A stretch of DNA of 64,000 nucleotides from Trebonia sp963843745 (GTDB lineage: Bacteria; Actinomycetota; Actinomycetes; Streptosporangiales; Streptosporangiaceae), in assembly GCA_963843745.1 (NCBI GenBank), contig CAWJLP010000001.1, positions 62,001 through 126,000 on the forward strand. The letters are read 5' to 3'. The notes below the pieces were generated by a model. That model did no database searches and was not told the DNA's origin. It saw nothing but the letters and a program-made list of their open reading frames with translations. Positions 15,497 through 23,961 of this stretch are shown here, one piece after another (within the stretch, counting starts at the first letter, position 1; every line of letters begins with the position of its first letter). Made by a program: the position numbers and the translations under genes.

Positions 15497-17896
15497 TCAC
15501 GGCACGGGAACGTTCGGCGATCCCAGGCAGGCGAGCGTGGGCGCGGTCGGCACGGTCCGGTGCTCGGGCAGCGTCCCGGCCAGGGCGTACTGGGTGAGCT
15601 GGGTGGTCAGCTGGGCCGTGCCCGGCAAGTTGCTCCCGTCCGACAGCTCGAAGTAATTGCGGCCCGGCGACTGCCGCTGCGGTGCCCCTGGATAGTAGAA
15701 GGGGGTGGATCCGGCTTTCCGGTGCGCCGGATTCGCCCAGCCGCAGACGTTGAAGTACAGCGCGTTCGCCGCCTGCTGCCCCACGGCGAGCACCAGCGCC
15801 TTGCCGCCGGCCGTGGCGGTCCACGCCTGGCTGAAGGAGCCGGTCACGTCGCTGAGCGGCAGCGCGAGAGCCTGGGCAGTCGCCACCGCGGCGGTCATGC
15901 TCGACTTGTCGGCCGCGTACAGCAGGATCGGGTGGGCGGTCGGCAGCGTTCTGCCCGCTGGCACCACGCTGACGAGGACGAACGAGTTGGCGACGGGCTT
16001 GCCGCCCGCGGTCACCGTGATCGGCACGCTGTACCGCCCGGCCGCAAGCGACTTAGCTGGCGCCAGGGTCAGCTTGACCGAGTAGTAAGCGACGGGCCAG
16101 AGGTCCACGTTGCCGGCGCTCGGCGACACCGTCAGGCCCTTGGGCGCGGTGACCTGCCAGCGGACGGTGACCGGCGTGTTCGGCACGCCCTGCAGGGTCA
16201 GCCGCACGCTGGCGGCCTGTCCCGGCGCCACCCGCAGTTCGGTCGGCAGGGCGCTCTCATTGGGTCCGTGCAGCACCGGCACGGCGGGCAGGCCGGCCAC
16301 CAGCCCGTCGGCCGCGTCGCTGTCTATGTTCACGGTGGCGCCGCCCCACGTCTCGTTGTGCGGGCCCGCGTACTGGTGCAGCCGCTGGTGATTCGCCCAG
16401 TCCCCGTTCGGCACGGCGTGGTCGGTCAGCACCGGCTCACTGTTCCAGTCGGCGATCCAGATGTCGTCGGGGTGCGGGTAACTGCCGTTACCGTACTGGT
16501 GGGCCAGGTCCGTGATCCCTGAGCTGGCGCTCGAGTACACGCCGGAGACGTAGCCGACCGCGTGCAGCGCGCGCGTCCACCCGCCGAGGAAGTTGAGCAC
16601 GGCACGGGTGCAGGCGGACTGGCCCGTCTGATAGCCCTCCATGTCGAAGTACACAGGCGTGCCCGGGCCGAATCCGAACGCCCGCGCGGCGGCGACCGCG
16701 CTCTTGGCCTCGGACTGGCCTTCCGCGGCGGCCTGCGACGGGTTGATCTTCGCGACGTAAGGAACGTTCGTGCACGGTGCCTGCCTGCCGACCCAGAGCG
16801 GCGCGAACCGCCACCCTTCCGCGGCCACCTTGCTCACCCAGGACGTCGTGAAGTTCCCGTAGCTGCAGGCCCAGTTCATCCCGCCGAGGTAGGTGGCGGC
16901 GATGCGGTAAGGAGAGGAGAGCCACGCCGTCATCGTCGCGGCGGAGGGGACCGTGCACGTGTCGAACCCGAGCCCGCTCCCGGTCATCCCCGACAGCTTC
17001 GCGGCGGTCGCGCTCGCCGCTGCCTGCTGCGCGGGGGCCGCCTGCGCCGAGGCCGCCTGCGCGGTGCCCGCCTGCCCGGTCACCAGTTCCGATCCGCTCG
17101 ACAGCACTCCCTGGGTGGCGGACGGGCCGCTCACCGAGGCGGTGGTGGACGCGCTGGACCCGGACGCCGTGCCGGTTTGCGTCGCGCCGGCCAGGATCGT
17201 GCGGATCTGGGTCTCGTTCGCGCCGTACGCCGCCGTGACGAGGACGCCGGCCGCGGAAACCTCGACCTGGAGCATGTGGCTGACGGCCGCGGCCGCCGTG
17301 GCGGCGGCGGGTAGCGCGGCATTCTGCGGCAGGGCGGCGCTCGTGCTGGGCAGCACGACGGCCGACGACGGTGCGCTGGCCGGGCTGACCGCCTGGATGA
17401 GCAGCGACTCGGTGTGGCCGAGGGCAGTGGCCGGGCAGTCCTGTGCGCTGCCGGGGGTGCCCAGGTAGACCGCGTGGACGTTGAACAGGACACATTGCGA
17501 CGGGTCCGTGGCCAGGTTGTAGACGGGCCAGGACCCTGGCACCTGGATCTGGTAGCCGTGGTACTGGACGACGCGCGTGAGGGGGGTCTTGGCCGCGTGC
17601 GAGTCCAGCGGCTGCGGAGGCGGGGCATCCGCCGCGGGGTTGCCCGCAAGCGCGGCTTCCGCGGCCGCCTTCGCCTGCGGGTTGCCGGGCACTGGAGTCG
17701 CGGCCGAGACGTCCTGCGTCGTCGCGGTCCGCGTGACCGCGGTCCGCGCGGCCGCCTTTTGCGCGCTGGGCGCCGCGGACGAGTGCGGACCTATGGTGAC
17801 GGCGAGCGCGAGCGTCGCTGCCAGGCCAACGGCAACCGCGAGCGCGAAGTAACGGCGTCGCACGCTAGCGGCGTCGCGGGTACCGGATGGTCCCAT
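15497..17896 (-). CDS. Secreted protein with DUF1906 (Rv2525c-like, GH25-type) domain
   Basis: A 799-residue protein with a basic N-terminus and a hydrophobic segment (YFALAVAVGLAATLALAVTIG, residues about 16-35), that is a signal peptide with Ala-rich cleavage region. Residues 40-310 are Ala/Thr/Gln-rich low complexity. DUF1906 occupies about 315-540, with GLGFDTCTVPSAATM, YLGG, TPVYFDMEGY and DDIWIADWN, consistent with a glycoside-hydrolase-like barrel acting on the wall. A C-terminal beta-sandwich (about 545-660) and a further domain with repeated TQLTQYAL follow. Substrate is unknown. Confidence 0.82.
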   Translation of the reverse strand: MGPSGTRDAASVRRRYFALAVAVGLAATLALAVTIGPHSSAAPSAQKAAARTAVTRTATTQDVSAATPVPGNPQAKAAAEAALAGNPAADAPPPQPLDSHAAKTPLTRVVQYHGYQIQVPGSWPVYNLATDPSQCVLFNVHAVYLGTPGSAQDCPATALGHTESLLIQAVSPASAPSSAVVLPSTSAALPQNAALPAAATAAAAVSHMLQVEVSAAGVLVTAAYGANETQIRTILAGATQTGTASGSSASTTASVSGPSATQGVLSSGSELVTGQAGTAQAASAQAAPAQQAAASATAAKLSGMTGSGLGFDTCTVPSAATMTAWLSSPYRIAATYLGGMNWACSYGNFTTSWVSKVAAEGWRFAPLWVGRQAPCTNVPYVAKINPSQAAAEGQSEAKSAVAAARAFGFGPGTPVYFDMEGYQTGQSACTRAVLNFLGGWTRALHAVGYVSGVYSSASSGITDLAHQYGNGSYPHPDDIWIADWNSEPVLTDHAVPNGDWANHQRLHQYAGPHNETWGGATVNIDSDAADGLVAGLPAVPVLHGPNESALPTELRVAPGQAASVRLTLQGVPNTPVTVRWQVTAPKGLTVSPSAGNVDLWPVAYYSVKLTLAPAKSLAAGRYSVPITVTAGGKPVANSFVLVSVVPAGRTLPTAHPILLYAADKSSMTAAVATAQALALPLSDVTGSFSQAWTATAGGKALVLAVGQQAANALYFNVCGWANPAHRKAGSTPFYYPGAPQRQSPGRNYFELSDGSNLPGTAQLTTQLTQYALAGTLPEHRTVPTAPTLACLGSPNVPVP

Positions 17897-17969
17897 GCCC
17901 CTCCCCAGAAATTCTGGTAAGCCGCGACAGAAGTTACTAAGAGTGGATCATCAGTCTCAATCACCGCAC

Positions 17970-17984
17970 CCGGCGTTTCGCCGG
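17970..17984. other. Perfect hairpin upstream of the DUF1906 gene
   Basis: CCGGCG-TTT-CGCCGG, six base pairs with a three-base loop, 74 bases before the DUF1906 start. It may be an operator or leader hairpin; function is not known. Confidence 0.3.
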
Positions 17985-18037
17985 ACAATTTCCTGATTAG
18001 CCGGTAGCGCCGGGGATTCCGCCGCCCATACGACCGT

Positions 18038-18051
18038 TTCTTGCTGTTATC
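18038..18051 (+). repeat. 14-mer TTCTTGCTGTTATC, copy 2
   Basis: Exact copy of the loop motif at 1634. Short arms TACGAC (18029-18034) and GTCGTA (18076-18081) bracket it, again placing the motif in a possible loop. It lies between the divergent DUF1906 and SfnB-like genes. Confidence 0.6.
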
Positions 18052-18172
18052 GCTGACATTAATCCAACTAAATCAGTCGTAATTATTGACATATATCGAG
18101 GCAAGATGGCAGGCTGAACCTGCGGCCACGGCCGGTTCCCCGGCCGCACCCGAGCTACCCGGAGGTCTGCCC

Positions 18173-19453
18173 ATGCCGAGCGCGCCAGCCGGAGCCGCGG
18201 AAGCGGCCACGGGCGGAGACCTCGACGGGCGCCGCCGCGGCGGCGGCGCGGCGGCGGCGCCGCAGACCGCCGAGGAGGCGGTCGCCACGGCGCGAGCGTA
18301 CGCGGAGTCGATCTCGGACGGCGTGATCGAGCGGGACCGGGCCGGCAACGCGCCGGTGGCCGAGCTCGCGCGGCTGGACGCCAGCGGGCTGCTGGCGATC
18401 ACCGTGCCGCGTTCCCTGGGCGGACCCGAGCTAGGCGCGCCGGCGCTCGCCGAGGTGATAAGGACGATCGCCGCGGTCGACCCGGCGATCGCGCAGGTAC
18501 CGCAGGGGCACTTCCTGTTCTGCGATGTGCTCACGGTCTGGGGCACCGCCAGGCAGCAGCGGGCGCTGTTCGGCGAGGTGCTCGCCGGGGCGCGGTTCGG
18601 CAACGGGCTGGCCGAGCGCGGCGGGCTGCACGCCCAGGACCTCAGGACGCGGCTGCACGGCTTTCCCGACGGCGGCGGGTCCGGGCCCCGCCTGACCGGG
18701 CGCAAGTACTACACGACCGGGTCGCTGACCGCGCGCTGGATCGGAGTGAGCGCGCTCGACGACGTGGGCCGCCTCGTGCTCGCGTTCGTCCGCCGCGACG
18801 CTCCCGGCGTGCACGTCGGCGACGACTGGAACGTCATGGGACAGCGCACCACGGTCAGCGGCACCGCCACCTTCGAGGACGTGCCGGCCGATCCGGGGCT
18901 GGTGGTCCGCTACGCCCGCGCCTTCGAGGTCCCGCAGCAGCTCGGCGCCCGCGCCCAGCTGGTGCACGCCGCGATCCAGACCGGGATCGCCGGCGGCGCG
19001 CTGCGCGACGCGGGCGAGTTCGTCAGGACCAGGGCGCGTCCGTTCTTCGAGGCCGCGACGGCGGGCTGGGCGCATACGGCCAGCGAGGACCCGCACACCA
19101 TCTACCGGTACGGCCAGCTGGCCACCAGGGTGCGCGCGGCCGAGGCGCTGCTCGCCAGCGCGGCCGCGACGCTGGACGAGATCGGGCGCGTGCCCGCGGA
19201 CCCCGCCGCGGCCGCTCGCGGGTCGCTGGCCGTCGCGCAGGCCAAGGCGTTCGCCAGCGACGTGGCCGCCGAGGTGACCAGCGACCTGTTCTCGCTCGGC
19301 GGCGCCAGCGCGACCGACGAGAAGTACGACCTGAGCAGGCACTGGCGCAACGCGCGCACGCACGCCAGCCACGACCCGGTGGCCTGGAAATACCATCATG
19401 TAGGGAACTTCATGCTGAACGACGTGCTCCCGCCGAACCATGGGCAGTTGTGA
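18173..19453 (+). CDS. sfnB: SfnB/DszC-like flavin-dependent sulfur-acquisition monooxygenase
   Basis: A 426-residue member of the acyl-CoA dehydrogenase fold that acts as an FMNH2-using monooxygenase. Typical segments are LAITVPRSLGGPELG, GHFLFCDVLTVWGT, RKYYTTGSLTARWIGVSA, DDWNVMGQRTTVSG and the ending THASHDPVAWKYHHVGNF; the latter matches DszC/SfnB proteins rather than true dehydrogenases. The reaction would be oxygenation of an organosulfur compound such as a dialkyl sulfone or thiophene. ATG 18173 has GGAGG seven bases upstream; the frame is open from TTG 18086. A flavin reductase gene follows immediately. Confidence 0.85.
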   Translation: MPSAPAGAAEAATGGDLDGRRRGGGAAAAPQTAEEAVATARAYAESISDGVIERDRAGNAPVAELARLDASGLLAITVPRSLGGPELGAPALAEVIRTIAAVDPAIAQVPQGHFLFCDVLTVWGTARQQRALFGEVLAGARFGNGLAERGGLHAQDLRTRLHGFPDGGGSGPRLTGRKYYTTGSLTARWIGVSALDDVGRLVLAFVRRDAPGVHVGDDWNVMGQRTTVSGTATFEDVPADPGLVVRYARAFEVPQQLGARAQLVHAAIQTGIAGGALRDAGEFVRTRARPFFEAATAGWAHTASEDPHTIYRYGQLATRVRAAEALLASAAATLDEIGRVPADPAAAARGSLAVAQAKAFASDVAAEVTSDLFSLGGASATDEKYDLSRHWRNARTHASHDPVAWKYHHVGNFMLNDVLPPNHGQL

Positions 19454-19457
19454 GCCG

Positions 19458-20000
19458 ATGACCGCTATCGACGAATCCAGGGAGGCGGGCGTGGCGGGGG
19501 CGCCGGGAGTTTCCGCAGTGGAGTTCCGCGAGGCCATGGGGCACTTCGCCACCGGAGTCACCGTCGTCACCTCGATCGGCGAGGACGGCGAGCCGGTCGG
19601 CACCACCGCCAACGCGGTAACGTCGCTGTCGCTCGACCCGCCGCTGCTGCTGGTCTGCTTCGACCTGAGCAGCGCCACCCTGCAGGCGATCCGGAGCCAC
19701 GGCGCGTTCGTGGTCAACGTGCTCGGCCACCGGCAGCGCCACCTGTCGGCCAACTTCGCCAGGCGCGGCCTCGCCGCGGCGTGGGACGGGGTACGGCACC
19801 GCCGCGGGCCGACCGGCAGCCCGCGGCTCGACGGCGTCATCGCGGTCGTCGAATGCACTGTGGAGCACGCCTTGCCTGGCGGGGATCACGAGATCATCGT
19901 CGGCCGCGTCCGGCACGTAGAGACCACCGGCGACGGCGCGGCCCCGCTGGTCTTCTGGCGCGGCGGCTACACGTCCCTCGACGGCGGCCTCCCCGCCTAG
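19458..20000 (+). CDS. Flavin reductase domain protein (partner of the SfnB-like enzyme)
   Basis: A 180-residue flavin-reductase-like protein. The family core reads FREAMGHFATGVTVVTS, then GTTANAVTSLSLDPPLLLVCFD, then FVVNVLGHRQRHLSANFA. It reduces FMN or FAD with NAD(P)H and supplies the reduced flavin to two-component monooxygenases. It begins five bases after the SfnB-like stop, so the pair forms an oxygenase/reductase operon. Confidence 0.87.
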   Translation: MTAIDESREAGVAGAPGVSAVEFREAMGHFATGVTVVTSIGEDGEPVGTTANAVTSLSLDPPLLLVCFDLSSATLQAIRSHGAFVVNVLGHRQRHLSANFARRGLAAAWDGVRHRRGPTGSPRLDGVIAVVECTVEHALPGGDHEIIVGRVRHVETTGDGAAPLVFWRGGYTSLDGGLPA

Positions 20001-20035
20001 CCACCGCTGCTCGGCCGCGCCGCGGCCGTAGCGGC

Positions 20036-20049
20036 TTCTTGCTGTTATC
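20036..20049 (+). repeat. 14-mer TTCTTGCTGTTATC, copy 3
   Basis: Exact copy, 35 bases after the flavin reductase stop. A second copy follows 102 bases downstream, with a hairpin between them. Confidence 0.6.
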
Positions 20050-20077
20050 AGGGGGATACGAGCGGGGCCGGAAGATA

Positions 20078-20117
20078 GTGGATCGGCAGGGACCCCAGAG
20101 GGGCCCCAATGATCCAC
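20078..20117. other. Long hairpin between two 14-mer copies
   Basis: GTGGATC (20078-20084) pairs with GATCCAC (20111-20117). Inside, GGGACCCC and GGGGCCCC form a second stem with one mismatch around a tiny loop. It lies between the SfnB/flavin reductase operon and the convergent SsuE/SsuD genes, so it may end transcription from one or both sides. Confidence 0.45.
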
Positions 20118-20137
20118 CATGATGGCGGATGGCCTGC

Positions 20138-20151
20138 TTCTTGCTGTTATC
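20138..20151 (+). repeat. 14-mer TTCTTGCTGTTATC, copy 4
   Basis: Exact copy directly ahead of a GC-rich repeat tract. All four copies in the window are on the same strand and outside genes. Confidence 0.6.
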
Positions 20152-20152
20152 G

Positions 20153-20278
20153 GCGGGGGCGGGGCCGGGCGGGGCGGGGCGGGGCGGGGCGCGGCATTGG
20201 CGGGACGGGGCGGGGCGTGGGCGGTGGCGCGGCGATTGGCGGGGCGGGGCGCGGCATTGGCGGGGCGGGGCGCGGGTG
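20153..20278 (+). repeat. Degenerate G-rich tandem repeat
   Basis: About 125 bases made of GGGGC runs and repeated blocks such as GGGGCGCGGCATTGGCGGG, with ATTGGCGG recurring about four times. It has no stop codons in several frames, but no protein is convincing. With the preceding 14-mer copies and hairpin it fills the 317-base gene-free stretch 20001-20317. Confidence 0.6.
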
Positions 20279-20283
20279 CGAAT

Positions 20284-20314
20284 CTATTGGCGGTGTGGGA
20301 CACACCGCCAATAG
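20284..20314 (-). terminator. Perfect 14-bp hairpin at the end of the SsuE-like gene
   Basis: CTATTGGCGGTGTG, loop GGA, then the exact inverted copy. It ends four bases from the stop of the minus-strand reductase gene (20318), which fits a terminator for the SsuD/SsuE-like operon, although there is no T-run. Confidence 0.6.
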
Positions 20315-20317
20315 GGG

Positions 20318-20824
20318 TTAGCGGACGTGGGCTGTGATGAGCGGGGTGGCCGCGATGGACCACTTCGCGACCGCGGCGTTCAGGTCGGCGAGTTCTGGTT
20401 CTGTGACGTAGAGGCCACGGGACGGGACCGTGGCGGCGAGCTCGACGAGCACCGGGCGCAGGTGCACCTCGACCGCGAGCAGGTGACCTGGCCAGCCGCC
20501 GGTCATCACCGGGACCGCGACGACGCCCGCGAGGCCGTTGGAGCCATAGCGGTCGAGGAACGCCTTCAGCATGCCGGTGTAGGCGGCCTTGTAGGTGGGC
20601 GAGGCGAAGATCGCGACGTCGGCGCCGGCGACCTCCGCGGTCAGCCTGGTCAGGACCGGGTCGGACCAGTCGAAGAGGCTGGCGGCGTGCTCGGCGAGGT
20701 CGATCTCCAGACGGCTGATGCCGCCGCCGAGCTCGGCGGCGAGCACGTCGGCGACCGCCTTGGCCACCGCGTGGGTGCGCGACTGGGGCTTGGGGTTGCC
20801 CGTGACGACGGCGATCGCTGTCAT
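20318..20824 (-). CDS. NADPH-dependent FMN reductase (SsuE/MsuE-like)
   Basis: A 168-residue flavodoxin-fold reductase. Its start MTAIAVVTGNPKPQSRT is the phosphate-binding loop, and IFASPTYKAAYTGMLKAFLDRYG is the family signature for NADPH:FMN reductases. The ATG overlaps the stop of the upstream SsuD-like gene (ATGA). It should supply FMNH2 to that monooxygenase. The frame is open for over 400 bases further upstream, but only as shadow of the SsuD gene. Confidence 0.87.
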   Translation of the reverse strand: MTAIAVVTGNPKPQSRTHAVAKAVADVLAAELGGGISRLEIDLAEHAASLFDWSDPVLTRLTAEVAGADVAIFASPTYKAAYTGMLKAFLDRYGSNGLAGVVAVPVMTGGWPGHLLAVEVHLRPVLVELAATVPSRGLYVTEPELADLNAAVAKWSIAATPLITAHVR

Positions 20825-21996
20825 GAAGCGGCCGCCGGCTCGGAGGCGCTCGTCGGCGCGAACGGCGAGCTGGTCTGCGGCGCCTCGGCGGCGGGCGCCG
20901 GGTGCCGCCAGCGGCCGCGTTCCGCGAGGATCGGCAGCACGCCCTCGCCGAACCAGTACGCCTCCTCCAGGTGCGGGTAGCCGGAAAGGATGAACTCGGT
21001 GATGCCGAGGCCGGCGTACTCCTCGATGCGGTCCGCGACCTCGGCGTGGCTGCCGACCAGCGCGGTGCCCGCCCCGCCGCGGACCAGGCCCACGCCGGCC
21101 CACAGGTTCGGCGCCACGGTCAGGCTGTGCCGGTCGCCCCCGCCGTGCAGCTCGCGCATGCGGCGCTGGCCCTCCGATTCGCTCTGGCTGAGGCCCGACT
21201 GGACCTTGCGGATCATCTCGTCGTCGACGCGCTCGATCAGCCGCCCGGCCTGGTGCCATGCCTCGTCGGCGGTGTCCCTGCTGATAACGTGCAGCCGGAT
21301 GCCGAAGCGCAGCGTCCGGCCGGCCGCCGCGGCCAGCCCTGCCATCCAGCGCAGCTTCTCGTCCACCGCGGCCGGCGGCTCGCCCCAGGTCAGGTAGACG
21401 TCGGAATACCGCGCGGCGACCGGCCCGGCGGCCTGCGACGAGCCGCCGAAGTAGACGTCGGGAACCGGGTCAGGCAAGCGGGAGAGCCTGGCCCGGTCGA
21501 CCTTGAGGTGCGTGCCGTCCCGCGTCACCGTCTCGCCGCGCCACAGGCTCGTCACGATGTCAAGGAACTCCCCGGTCCGCTCGTAACGCTCATCCTTGGA
21601 CAGGAAGTCGCCGTAGGCGCGCTGTTCGGCGGATTCGCCGCCGGTGACCACGTTCAGCATCAGGCGGCCGCGGGACTGGCGCTGGAAGGTGGACGCCATC
21701 TGCGCGGCCAGCGTCGGGCTGATCTGGCCGGGGCGGAACGCGACGAGGAACTTCAGCCGCTCCGTCACCTCGGTGAGCATCGCGCAGGTCAGCCAGGCGT
21801 CCTCGCACCAGGCGCCGGTCGGCGTCAGCGCGCCCTCGAAGCCGAGCTGCTCGGCGCTGCGGGCGATCTGGCCCAGGTAGGCGACGGACGGCGGGCGGAT
21901 AGCGCCCGCCGCGCCGGTCGCGACGCCGTGGCCGCCGCCGACGATGTCGCGGCCGTCGCCGTTGGTCGGCAGGAACCAGTGGAACCGCAGGGACAT
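20821..21996 (-). CDS. ssuD: FMNH2-dependent alkanesulfonate monooxygenase-like (SsuD)
   Basis: A 391-residue luciferase-like monooxygenase. SsuD-type features are FHWFLPTNGDGR at the start, FLVAFRPGQISPTLAAQMASTFQ, RLMLNVVTGGE, VDRARLSRLPDPVPDVYFGGSSQAA and FILSGYPHLEEAYWFGEGVLP. It releases sulfite from alkanesulfonates with FMNH2 and oxygen. The last 25 residues are a proline/alanine-rich tail not needed by the fold. No ssuABC transporter is adjacent. It is coupled to the SsuE-like gene downstream and divergent from an alpha-hydroxyacid oxidase. Confidence 0.88.
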   Translation of the reverse strand: MSLRFHWFLPTNGDGRDIVGGGHGVATGAAGAIRPPSVAYLGQIARSAEQLGFEGALTPTGAWCEDAWLTCAMLTEVTERLKFLVAFRPGQISPTLAAQMASTFQRQSRGRLMLNVVTGGESAEQRAYGDFLSKDERYERTGEFLDIVTSLWRGETVTRDGTHLKVDRARLSRLPDPVPDVYFGGSSQAAGPVAARYSDVYLTWGEPPAAVDEKLRWMAGLAAAAGRTLRFGIRLHVISRDTADEAWHQAGRLIERVDDEMIRKVQSGLSQSESEGQRRMRELHGGGDRHSLTVAPNLWAGVGLVRGGAGTALVGSHAEVADRIEEYAGLGITEFILSGYPHLEEAYWFGEGVLPILAERGRWRHPAPAAEAPQTSSPFAPTSASEPAAAS

Positions 21997-22108
21997 CGTC
22001 CGGTACCTCCGTGAGGTATATCTACTATTCCGATTGATTTACTATACATGCGTAGCGGGGAGCGCCGGGGGCGCGGGCGGCCAGGCGGCCGCGAGGTATC
22101 GTCACGTC

Positions 22109-23326
22109 ATGAGAGTGCGTGATATGCGGAACCTCGTGCAACTGCGTCCGGTGTCACTGAATCCCACGGAACGCCGCCTCGCCGCCTGTTACGACGTCTC
22201 CGACTTGCGCAAGGCCGCCATGCGGCGGATTCCCCGGCCCGTCTTCGACTACGTCGACGGGGCGGCGGACGAGGAGATCGCCGTCAAGGCGAACGAGGCC
22301 GCCTTCCGGGCGTGGCGGTTCCAGCCCCGGGTGCTCGCCGGGGTGGCGGCGGCGGACACGTCCGCGCCGGTGCTCGGCACCCAGTTGCCGGTGCCCATGG
22401 TGGTCGGGGCCGCCGGGTACACGCGGATGATGCACCCGGACGGGGAGCTCGGCGCGGCGCGCTCGGCGATCCGGCACGGGCTGCCGTACACCCTGTCCAC
22501 GATGGCGGCGACCGGGATCGAGGAGCTGCGCGCCGGGGTGGGCGGCGCCTCCCCTAGCTCGCTGTGGTTCCAGCTGTACGTGACCAAGGACCGCGAGCAG
22601 GCCCGCGACCTGGTGCGACGGGCGGCGGACAACGGGTTCGGGACGCTCGTGGTGACCGTGGACACGATCGTGGCGGGCAACCGGGTACGGGACCTGCGCA
22701 ACGGGCTGACCATACCGCCCTCGCTCACCCTGGGCACCGTCGTGCAGGTGGGCCTCAAGCCCGGCTACTGGTGGGGGCTGCTGAGCGGGCCCGCGCTGGA
22801 CTACGCCAACTTCGCGGGACGCCCGCGGACGACGATACGGAAGACGGCGGACTTCTTCGACGCGGACCTGAACTGGTCCGACATCGAGGACCTGCGGTCC
22901 CGGTGGACCGGCAAGCTGCTGATCAAGGGGCCGCTCGGGCCCGCCGACGCGCGACGCGCCGTGGAGCTCGGCGTGGACGGGCTCCAGCTGTCCAACCACG
23001 GCGGCCGGCAGCTGGACCGTGCCGTGGCGCCGGCCGACTTGATCGCGCCGGTGCGGGAGGCGGTCGGGCCCTCCTTCACGCTGCTCGTGGATTCGGGCAT
23101 CAGGCACGGGGCGGACGTCGTCGTGGCGCTGGCGCTCGGCGCGGACGCGGCGGCGCTCGGCCGGGCGTACCTGTACGGGCTGATGGCCGGCGGGACGGCC
23201 GGGGTCGACAGGACGCTCGACCTGCTGCACGGCCAGTTCCGGTCGACGATGCAGCTCCTCGGCATCACCTCGGTCGCTGAGCTGCGCAAGCGCGGCCGCG
23301 AGCTCATTACCCGGCCGGCGCAATGA
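22109..23326 (+). CDS. FMN-dependent alpha-hydroxyacid oxidase/dehydrogenase
   Basis: A 405-residue member of the glycolate oxidase/lactate dehydrogenase family. It opens with RIPRPVFDYVDGAADEE and has PMVVGAAGYTRMMHPDGE, LWFQLYVTKDRE, the active-site stretch LSNHGGRQLDR with the catalytic histidine, and VDSGIRHGADVVVALALGA with the FMN phosphate site. It oxidises a 2-hydroxyacid to a 2-oxoacid. ATG 22109 is chosen over the longer open frame from 21944, because homology begins about residue 25 of this reading. A LysE-type exporter follows with a four-base overlap. Confidence 0.87.
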   Translation: MRVRDMRNLVQLRPVSLNPTERRLAACYDVSDLRKAAMRRIPRPVFDYVDGAADEEIAVKANEAAFRAWRFQPRVLAGVAAADTSAPVLGTQLPVPMVVGAAGYTRMMHPDGELGAARSAIRHGLPYTLSTMAATGIEELRAGVGGASPSSLWFQLYVTKDREQARDLVRRAADNGFGTLVVTVDTIVAGNRVRDLRNGLTIPPSLTLGTVVQVGLKPGYWWGLLSGPALDYANFAGRPRTTIRKTADFFDADLNWSDIEDLRSRWTGKLLIKGPLGPADARRAVELGVDGLQLSNHGGRQLDRAVAPADLIAPVREAVGPSFTLLVDSGIRHGADVVVALALGADAAALGRAYLYGLMAGGTAGVDRTLDLLHGQFRSTMQLLGITSVAELRKRGRELITRPAQ

Positions 23327-23961
23327 TCTCATCGGGCCAGCTGCTCGGCTACGCGATCGCGTCGTTCCTCATCATCGTCGTGCCAGGACCCGGGGTGCTG
23401 TTCGTGATCGGACGGGCGCTGGCGCACGGCCGGCGGACGGCCATCGCGACCGCCGTGGGGCACGCCGGCGGCAACTACGTGGTGGCCGCCTGCGTCGCCG
23501 TCGGCCTCGGCACCTTGCTCGAGCGCTCGGCGCAGGTGTTCGTCGCGGTGAAGCTGGCCGGGGCGCTGTACCTCGTCTGGCTGGGGGTGCAGGCGATCCG
23601 GCATCGCCAGGCGCTCGCCGAGGCGATGTCCGGCGCGGTCCCAGCGCGAGCCGGCTGGCTCGCGCTGCGAGACGGGTTCGTGGTCGGCGTGACGAACCCG
23701 AAGGCGTACATCCTGTTCGGCGCGATCCTGCCGCAGTTCGTTAACCGCGGCGCCGGGCACGTCCCCGCGCAGATGCTGGTGCTCGCCCTGGTTTCCGTGT
23801 CCATCGGGGTGCTGTCCGACTGCACGTGGGGGCTGGCCGCCAGCGGGGTCCGCGCGTGGTTCGCGCGATCGCCGCGGCGGTTCGCGCTCGTCGGCGGCGC
23901 CGGCGGTCTCGCGATGATCGGCGTCGGCATCACGGTCGCGCTCACCGGGCGGAAAGACTGA
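23323..23961 (+). CDS. LysE/RhtB family exporter
   Basis: A 212-residue membrane protein with six hydrophobic segments and the family signature IVVPGPGVLFVIGRALAHGRRTAIA near residues 18-42; GVTNPKAYILFGAILPQFV is the second hallmark. LysE/RhtB proteins export amino acids. ATG 23323 overlaps the oxidase stop. The whole gene is antisense to the read-through part of the tricorn frame, which argues that the tricorn frame beyond about 23975 is not real coding. Confidence 0.85.
   Translation: MISSGQLLGYAIASFLIIVVPGPGVLFVIGRALAHGRRTAIATAVGHAGGNYVVAACVAVGLGTLLERSAQVFVAVKLAGALYLVWLGVQAIRHRQALAEAMSGAVPARAGWLALRDGFVVGVTNPKAYILFGAILPQFVNRGAGHVPAQMLVLALVSVSIGVLSDCTWGLAASGVRAWFARSPRRFALVGGAGGLAMIGVGITVALTGRKD

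Noticed and set aside
18086..18172. SAM or other sulfur-related riboswitch ahead of the SfnB-like gene
   Set aside because: The leader has a GC hairpin (CGGCCGG...CCGGCCG) but none of the conserved core bases of a SAM-class aptamer that I could recognise.
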